DNA from: Colocasia esculenta
Lineage: Eukaryota; Streptophyta; Magnoliopsida; Alismatales; Araceae
DNA: 64,000 nt
Assembly (NCBI GenBank): GCA_014218235.1
Contig: CM024757.1
Location: 147,449,371-147,513,370 of the forward strand
Reading direction: 5' to 3'
Position numbers and translations under genes: made by a program. The notes beneath the pieces are model-generated. The model was not told the DNA's origin and did not search any database. It saw nothing but the letters and a program-made list of their open reading frames with translations. This document shows, in pieces, positions 23,401 to 32,400 of this stretch (the first letter of the stretch is position 1; the number at the start of each line of letters is the position of its first letter).

Positions 23401-26400
23401 CTCTTGATATTCTTTTTTCAACAAAGCATGTTTTATTGATGGTTATTTTCTCAGTGTGCATGTAGGCGAATCTAATTCTGGTATTTTGGGCAATATCCTT
23501 GTAACCTTGTCCAAAACCAAGCATTTCTTCTCTCTTTAAATTCAATCAAACCTAAACCCAAAAATATCCAAAGTTGTGGAAATACCTGTGTTAATAAAAA
23601 CTCAATGAAGATCACATAAAAATCTAAAAAAATGTAAAAGTCACCTAAGATACTCAAAATACCCCCGAATTCTTTAAAGTCATTTTATTGAAGTTTGTAA
23701 ATTATTTTATTGAAGGCTTTAACCAAGCAGTTAACGAGGGAATTATATACAGAAGTTGACCTCCAATCTATGTGGACTTTGATGACCAATTTTCAAATGG
23801 TCTAATGCAGCAAAGGAGTTCGTCAAATATACCTGACTAGGCACATAGAATTTATAGGTGATAGTGTCTAATGAAGTGGACTCCACTTTTCTATTCACAT
23901 CTTTGAGGGGCATTTCTTAAGCCCATCTTCAGAAATATTCTGTTGCTGCCATCTTTTTCTATCATTGGAAGACGAGAAGTGGGCTGATAATGTCCATACC
24001 TCATTCTGCAAATGGCCATCTTGGGTGGTTGGATGAAGTAGATTTGGTGGACTTATTAAGAACCCACATAAACTTGACATTGGGGACAAACTTTTCACAG
24101 TCTATAAACATAGTTGGCTAAAAGAAGCCCTTGTTCTTCATCACCTTCCTTCTCTCTTTAGCAGAAAGGCATCGGAGAAGAGCAGCTTTTTACCTTCAAG
24201 TTTTTCTTGTGCTGGCAGGATCCCAGAGAAGTGTTGTCCTTTTATAACCTTCTGTATGTGATAGCAAATTACATCGAAATGGGTGCCAACTTCCGTCGCC
24301 TACTTGATAGGATAGGCTGAGAGATGACCTGATCTTTAACTGCAATGTTATAAGCTTAAAAGGATTCTTTCTCATGATTCTATGAAAAGGATACGTAATT
24401 GAGCAAGAAACATTTATAAAGAAAGAAGAGGGCATACTTCTATCATCCTCACTTTCTTGATCTGAATGCAAGATAGATGGAGAAATTAGTAGAGGAATGA
24501 CCAGTGGACGCAAAGGCCTTGAGGCTTCCTCCATAGCATCATTACTTTGCTTCCATGATCCATCTATCTACCTTGTCCATGTCTTCAAGCATTTGGATCC
24601 TGGGAGCTCCCGAGGAAGACACTCTGCTTATGGTTGCTGTGCACATGGAGCTGAGGATCAGTCTTATATTGTGGCTGCCTAGATGCCTGAGGGCTAGGAC
24701 TGGTGTTGAACTCCAAAATATATATATATTTAAAAAAACTACAAACAACCAAAAAAAAAGAACGAGAAAGGAGAGGCCACCCTCCTGGTTTGACCAACTC
24801 TCCCAGTGGCTTGCCTACCAGGAGACCACTCTCCCGGTTTGGCCAACAAGGAGAGTACTCTTCCAGTCGCCTATGGTGTAAAAGAGAAAGGAGAAAAAGA
24901 GGAAAAGAGAAAACTTATCGGGACTCGGGAGGACTCTCTCCTTCTGGGAATACAGGGAGAGTTTGCTTTCCCATCTCTATAAAAGGGGAGGAACTGGGCC
25001 TTGGAAATCCATCTTGGGGGAGGAAGAAGAAGACACAGCACAAGGGCAGAAGGAGAAGAAGCCGCTGAAGACCTGTTGCTTCAGAAAGCCAAGTCCCTGC
25101 TGCGCAGGACTTGAGCCCTGTTTAAGGGAATTTTCTACAAAAGTTTCTATTTGGATGGGTTATTGTAAATTCATGATGGAGGTTTGATATTTATCTCATG
25201 GAACAAAAGAAGTATTGTGCAAAGTCAATTTCCGAGATTACTTGCCTTCAACAACTTGAATTTTCCATGAATTGCAGAAATTTCAATTATACCCAGAAAG
25301 GTAATTGCACAAATACCCAGAGCAAGGTTCGACGCATCGGGGAATTGGGGCGAATAGGGTTTTTCCTGATCCGCCATGATTCGCCTGAATCAGGCTGATT
25401 CTCATGGGAATCGGATGGGAATCGGTCTGATTCGATGGGAATCGGGCGAATCGGGTTTCTCCTGATTCGATCCAATTCGGCCGAATCGGACCGATTCGAT
25501 CCGCCACGCCAAACCATGACCCAGAGTGTGTTAAAATTGTAATAAAATCCTTGAAATGTGACAAATTGCAGAAGTACCTTCTGCTGTTCAAACATTGCAG
25601 ATATATCTTTGGCTGTTCTTAAATTGCAGAAAAGTCCGTGAAAAGTGACAAATCAGAAATATCTTCTGCTAAACAGAAGTTGCAGAAATACCCAGAAAGG
25701 GTCGGAAATTTCAGAAATATCTAGAAATGGTAAGAAATTGCAGAAATATCCAGAAAGGGTATAAAATTGCAGAAATATCCAGAAAGGGTAGAAAATTGCA
25801 AAAAAATCCAGAAAGGGTCAGAAACTGCAGAAATACCGAGAAAGGGTTAGAAACTACGGGAATACCCAAAAAGGTAGGAAATTGCAGAAATACCCATAAA
25901 GGGTGGAAAATGTAGAAATGCCCAAAAATGGTAAGAAATTGCACAAATACCCAAAAAGGTAAGGAATTGCAGAAATGCTCAGAAAGCGTCCCAAGTTACA
26001 AATATACCCCCGTCTTGGGTGAAAATGTTCTTTGGAGACAACAAGTCAACTTAATGGTCTGAGCACAATCAAAAGAGTGATTATCATCTTGGCGATCTAA
26101 CGGTCCGATTATGATGAATTCAAGTTCAACTGTCCGATTACGATGAAATTCAAATTCAACAATCTGATTGCGATGAAATTTAAATCCAACGACCCAATTG
26201 TAATGAAATTCGAGTTCAACAGTCCAATTGTGATGAAATTCAACAGTTTGATCTTGATGAAATTCAAATCCAACGGTCTGATCATGATCAAATTTAAGTT
26301 CAATGGTCTGATTGTGATGAAGTTCAAATTTGACTGTCCGATAATGACATAAGCAAAGTCAATGACCTGTTCGTGACAGAAGCAAAATCAATGGATCCAA

Positions 26401-29400
26401 ATGCAGATTGAAGTAAGTTCAAAGGGTCCGACTGTGACCAAATGTAATCTGAAGACCCGATTATGTGATTGGGGCCATTTGTAAAAGTCTTGAAAGACCA
26501 ATTGTAATTCAAATTACATATGTTCAAAGAAATGAAGTCTTCGAATTTCTTTGCAAGAGTGTACCCATAATGGGTGATCATCAAGGTCATTATTGTCACA
26601 ATAAATAGAGGCAAAAGGCGTTCTTTGACAATTAATCAGAGATGTTCAGGCTTGTTCTGATGTAAAGTAACAGTGATTTTGGTATGTGGGGAAAGGTCCA
26701 GTACATGAACCCTAAATTGTCTAATAAATCAAGTATGCAGAATTAATGATTTGCCAAAAAGAAATATACACATCTATCTAACGAAATGGATATTAAAAAG
26801 AAATAAATTCTGGGTATAAAACAGAATGGCACGACTGGTGGGACCTTCCCTACCCTTCATCTCTCAGTCAAAGAACAATCTCGTCTCTATAAAAGTTATG
26901 ACTCCATACTCTTGCAAGAAATAAAAAAAATAAATCCTTCTTGTTGAAGCTGCCTCGACCATGGTTGCTGTTGGGGCCATCAAAGCATGGATGGCATAGT
27001 CGGGTCGGGGTGCTGGGGCGGACCCAGCCGACCCCGACCCGAGTCGGGTCGGATCGGAGGATCCGCCCGACTCCATTGGAGTCTGGCCGATCCAGGATCG
27101 GCCAGCTTAAAAATGATAAAAAAATAAGGAAAAATCACAGAAAAATCAGGAAAAATTCTGTAAAAACATATAATAATAGAACATTTGGGTATATCTATAG
27201 TCGAGTTGCACATATGTTCATATTACAATACAGAGCAACGATAATTATGATACCTTATTTACCTGAACATCATTTAAGTAAATGTTATATTTGTAGTTTC
27301 ATTTACTTAAGATATTACATGTAAATAAGAAAGTACCCCTCATTTGAATCTAATAAAAATATCAAAAAAATCATATCTCTTATCAATAAAAAGTCAACTC
27401 TCCAATTGAAGAAGAAAATCGCGATTTCGGTGATTTTAACGAAATGCTAACTTTCTAATCTCTCATAATTTGGCCTATCTAAAAATTTGATAATTCAAAT
27501 AAACCATATGGAACACTAAAAATCCAAAGTCCGGTAAAAAAAGTCAAACGTGCATATGACTTCTCCAAGGGAGCCACTCTCTTACTGACAGCACTTAGCC
27601 TGCTTGAGACCTCTCAGGATTTGGTCAAACCTAAATTATCATCACTCAAAGTCATGAGAATTGTCACTTTCTAGTTTCTTTTCAATTAAAAAGTGAAAAA
27701 TCACATGAGTTTAGGTCAAACCTAAGCTATCATTTTGGTCAAATCGAGGGGAGATTCCTCCGTGTGTTCCACATATGCCTAAAATGGGAATACAATAATT
27801 TACCTGAATAAGTTGAGGCAAAATTGAAAAGTCATGGAATGAAGGTGTCTGCATAGTGCTGAGTTTGCTAAATTCCCAATTTGCCTGGATTCCCCTAGCA
27901 CTGCTAGGTTGCAGCATTATCCACCCTCAGTTCTCTGTTCTGGTACCTGAAACTTGTGACAGTCTGAATGCTTATAAGATCTTGCCCAGCAGTCTCTTCG
28001 TCCTTTGTTCTCCCCTTCATGCCTTTGTCATGCCTGCTCTCTTCTAACATTCAACATTCTACATTTCACCTCAAGGTTAGTCTGCATTTGTTTGAACATT
28101 GTCCATATCTTTCAATTTGTTTACTTATTGTCTGGTAATCTTGGACGTTGGCCTTTTTCTTCACATTACTTGCCAGATGAGTTATCTCTGTCTGGTCCCA
28201 TCATAAGTCTTAGTGCTTTGCTGCCTTCTTTAGGCCAATAAATGGCTCATACTTGTTTTTTTACTAGGCAAACACATAAACTTCTTATTTTCATTCTTAA
28301 TTTACCTTTTGATTCATAAAACCATCTTGTTGACATTCTTTTTTTGGGTTGATGTGATCAAGTACTGTATCTCTTGGGCTACTGCATATATTTTGTGTTC
28401 TAATTCCTCACAATTCCTGCAAATGGATGATTTAGTCACAGACTCACAATCTCTGTCCCAGAAGCCAATTTCTGCTATCTGCAGACTGCAAATCCTTTTT
28501 TTAATATGACCTTGCTACCTTTTCACCATGCTTCCTTTGTGCAATGTGAAAATTTGATGTATCTAAAATTTCAGCCTTTACGGGAAAGTACAAAGAGAAG
28601 CTTTCTCAGTTTTGTCATGTCCCGGTAAGATCTCTTAAACAACTTGGATTGGCAAAGTCAAAGCTTCTAGATTGCTCGTTCTATTTCTTTTGATGTCTGC
28701 AGATAAATGGATTGTTTGGTAACAAGGCTAGTGAGAGGCTTCTGGCTACCTTTTAGCTGCTGTCTTTTTGTATTTTGTCATTCTAATACATATGTTCCAT
28801 TTTAACTTATGAAGAATTTATAACTTCTCTCATTATTCTTTTTCTGTGTATAGGCTGGTAATATTCTTAATATCCATGATGTTCCGAATATCTGGCATGT
28901 TCCCCTTTTACTTCGGGTAAGTGGACAGCTTGTAGCAAAAAACATTGTCATTCTCGTGAATAATCCATTTATCATTTGCCTCAATGATCAAAATTCAGGT
29001 CAGTGATTAAACATTTTTAGATACAAGACTCACTGTTCATAAGAAGAAAAAAGAGGAGGCTGAGATTGCTGAACTATGTGAGAAACAATGAATCAATATA
29101 ACATGAAACATTTAAATCTAAACTTGCTCTAGAAACTGTGAGAGCCAGTTGGTCAACTAATTGGACTTTGGAAGTCGGAGCTAATCCTTTAGTGGTCTAT
29201 CAATGGTTAGGTAAAAGCCTCTCCTTTTTAATGGAAAAGATGCTCATGTGATAGAAACCAAGTAGATAGGACCTGTTGAATCTTGAATTATATCACTTTT
29301 AGTCCATTATCTTGTCAACATTGCTCTATTATAGTCACTTGAATGACAAAAGGATTGCAACAGAGTTCAAAAGTTTGGTCCTTCTCAGGTCTTAGGCTAG

Positions 29401-32400
29401 GCAGTATTTTCCTTCCTTGTCAGTCAAAATGTGCAGTAATTTATTTTAAGTAATTTTTACATGTTCCTTAAATACTATTCTAATTAAGAAATTTTGCAGA
29501 ACCAAAATGCTCACAATGCTATTTTGAGGCAATTGAACTGTTTCAGGCAAGTTTACCACCTGTCTGTCTTTATACATCACTTTCTGGTTTGCTAAAGTAA
29601 TGCCAAGAACACTATTTCTACTTACTGTAGAAAACTTCTTCCAGTATTGCTACTCATCCCGATTTGGATAGATGGACAAATATGGCAGAGAGTTATGATG
29701 ACCTCACTGATTCTGTAAGTTTCAGCTATGACTTACCGTTTCATGCTTGAAGTTTATTTGGTAAGAACTGATTGTTTCATTCTCTTATGCCATTGCTGCA
29801 ACATGTTCTTGCAGGTTAAAATTGCCTTGGTTGGAAAATACACAGGTTTATCAGATTCTTATCTTTCTGTGGTAAAGGTATTGTTGCAGTTTGTTTGTGT
29901 TTATCTTCTTGTGGCTTAGTTGTTGAATACCCTATTTACGAAACAAGGTCATGGACAATACACCACCTTCCATAGGTTTATTGTTCGATGGAGTGATGCT
30001 TTTTGTTATCATATTGGAGTTGGTTTACTTGGTATTATGGTGAAATTATAGCCGGCTTAGGTTAAATTCTTGAAGTGTTAAATAATGGCAGTACCTCTTC
30101 ATTCATCTCACATTGACATGGAAACATTGAAGAGTTCAATGTGTCTTTAATTTGTGAAGTTTCTTTATAGGGATAACATTAGGATCAGTGAAAGTGAAAA
30201 AAATGTTTTGAACTATGTTGTGTGTGACAGGCCCTTCTTCATGCATGTATTGCATGTTCCTTAAAGCCATCAATTGAATGGATAGCAGCTTCTGATCTTG
30301 AAGAGGAGAGTGCAAAGCTTGTATGAGCTCTTAGTCTTCCTCACGACTTAGTACTTCTACTTTGTTTATATTTCTCATTTCCTGTTTTGCTTGACTTTTG
30401 CAGGCACCAGAGATCCATGCCTCTGCATGGGAAACCCTTAAAGTAAGATTTAGTTTTACAAAGTTTAACTCTGTTTGTTACCCTAGTTGTGCCCACTGCC
30501 ATGCTGCATGAACTGAAGAGAAGAAAAATAGTTCTATATGTTATACATAATCTTATTTCAATGTCAATTGTTAAGATTGTTAATATAATTTTCGCATATC
30601 AGAGTGCTGCCTGTGTTCTGGTTCCGGGTGGGTTTGGAGATCGTGGAGTGCAGGGAATGATTTTGACTGCAAAATATGCTAGGGAGAACCACATCCCTTA
30701 TCTTGGAATATGTCTTGGGATGCAGATCTCTGTGATTGAGTTCTCCAGATCTGTATGTCTTCTCTTCTTTGTTGAGTCTTTGGATATAAGACCCTAAAGA
30801 TCAATTTATTTTCGTCCATTTGATCTATTGAGATCATGCCAGGTTTTGGGCATGGAAAATGCAAACAGTACTGAGTTTGACCCTGAAACCCCTGATCCTG
30901 TTGTGATATTTATGCCAGAGGTATGTAAAAAGGAGCTTTGCCATATCCCATGAAGCAAGAAGACAGTCTTTTCTTCAGAATATCTTACTTTTCTCTCCCA
31001 TAATTATCACTTGCAGGGATCGAGGACACATATGGGGAATACAATGAGACTTGGTTCTCGTCGAACATTCTTCCAAACTCCCAATTGTATTTCTTCTAAG
31101 CTGTAAGTCACAACACTCACTTGTTACTGTGAGTGTATAGGACATATAGAAGATTTAGAGATGGAAGCACCAAGGTTAATCTTTTAGTGAACTTATTAAT
31201 GCTTGTTCTCACCATCCTGTTCTTGTGTCTGCATGGAAAGCTGATAAATGAAAGAAAATTGTGTTAATGAGGTTTTGTAAAATGAGCAAGTTTTCTGTGG
31301 GTTAAAACTTGTATGTTTTTTTTTTTTTGTGTAGTTTGACAAACTGAGGCCAATTCAAAATCTAAATGTCTTAGGTGAGCTGAATCATAGCAAAGTTCGA
31401 CTTTGCCTAATTTAGGCAGTTCACTCTAGTGAGGGAGTAGTCTCACTTGCAGTCTTAATTTAGGCTTCAAATACCATCACAGATCTGAGCCATGATCCTT
31501 GAGTCTAAGACTCTAAATTCATTTTCCATTTGTCCATGTGCAATTCCATTTTCAAAGCTCCTAACTTCAGTAGAACCTTCATAATATTTGCCCTTTGTCC
31601 CTTGATATTGGTCTGGGTTGATTTAACCTTCTCTTTCACTACAACTTTCTTTATTGTAGATTCTTTATCTAGCTTGTCTTCAGACTCCACATACACAGTG
31701 AATTTGTCATCAGCCTCTGATCTTATAAATTCTTTTATATGCAGATATCAATGTTCTCAGTACGTGGATGAGCGCCATCGTCACAGATACGAGGTTAGTA
31801 GGATAATGAAGCTAATGGCTTGTTTCTTATATTATTTATCATTTGAGAGTTCTTGATTTTTTGGGGGGGTTTACCTATGTCCAAAATTGATGAGTTTTAG
31901 TATGTTTCCTCCCTTTCCCTAATGATTTATGCAAACTGCAGGTGAACCCTGATATAATTGGCAAACTGGAAGATGCAGGCCTGCAGTTTGTTGGAAGGGA
32001 TGAAAGTGGAAAAAGAATGGAGGTATACTCAAGTAAAATGATATCTTCTACTTTTCTACTTTCTTCTTATGCTTAAAAAAAGGGCATTGTTTTGCATATT
32101 CCAAGCAGATTCTGGAGTTACCAAATCACCCCTATTATGTCGGTGTGCAATTTCATCCTGAATTTAAATCAAGACCCGCCAGAGCTTCACCTCCGTTTGT
32201 AGGTAAGTCTTGGTATGAATAAGTCCACTTACTGCATCAGACTTCGTTGTATCTAATCTGTGGTTCAAAAACACTTCTGATTATGTTTTCCACACTCAAT
32301 TGGCTGTGTTGGTGTGGTGTTAAATTGACCTAGAAAAGTAAATTGAATTTAGTTGATAAGCTGAATATTGAAGCACACTTTTTGACTGTTAAGTATGATG

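Larger units (their letters stand above)
21301..28574 (+). other. 7.3 kb intron with TIR element, gypsy relics and minisatellites
   Basis: Joins exons 6 and 7. The stretch 21301-22127 is non-coding, with loosely repeated AGTCCATTAAGCCCAATTG words at 21760-21990. The stretch 27120-28574 is AT-rich non-coding with nothing recognised. Other contents are listed separately. Confidence 0.8.
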
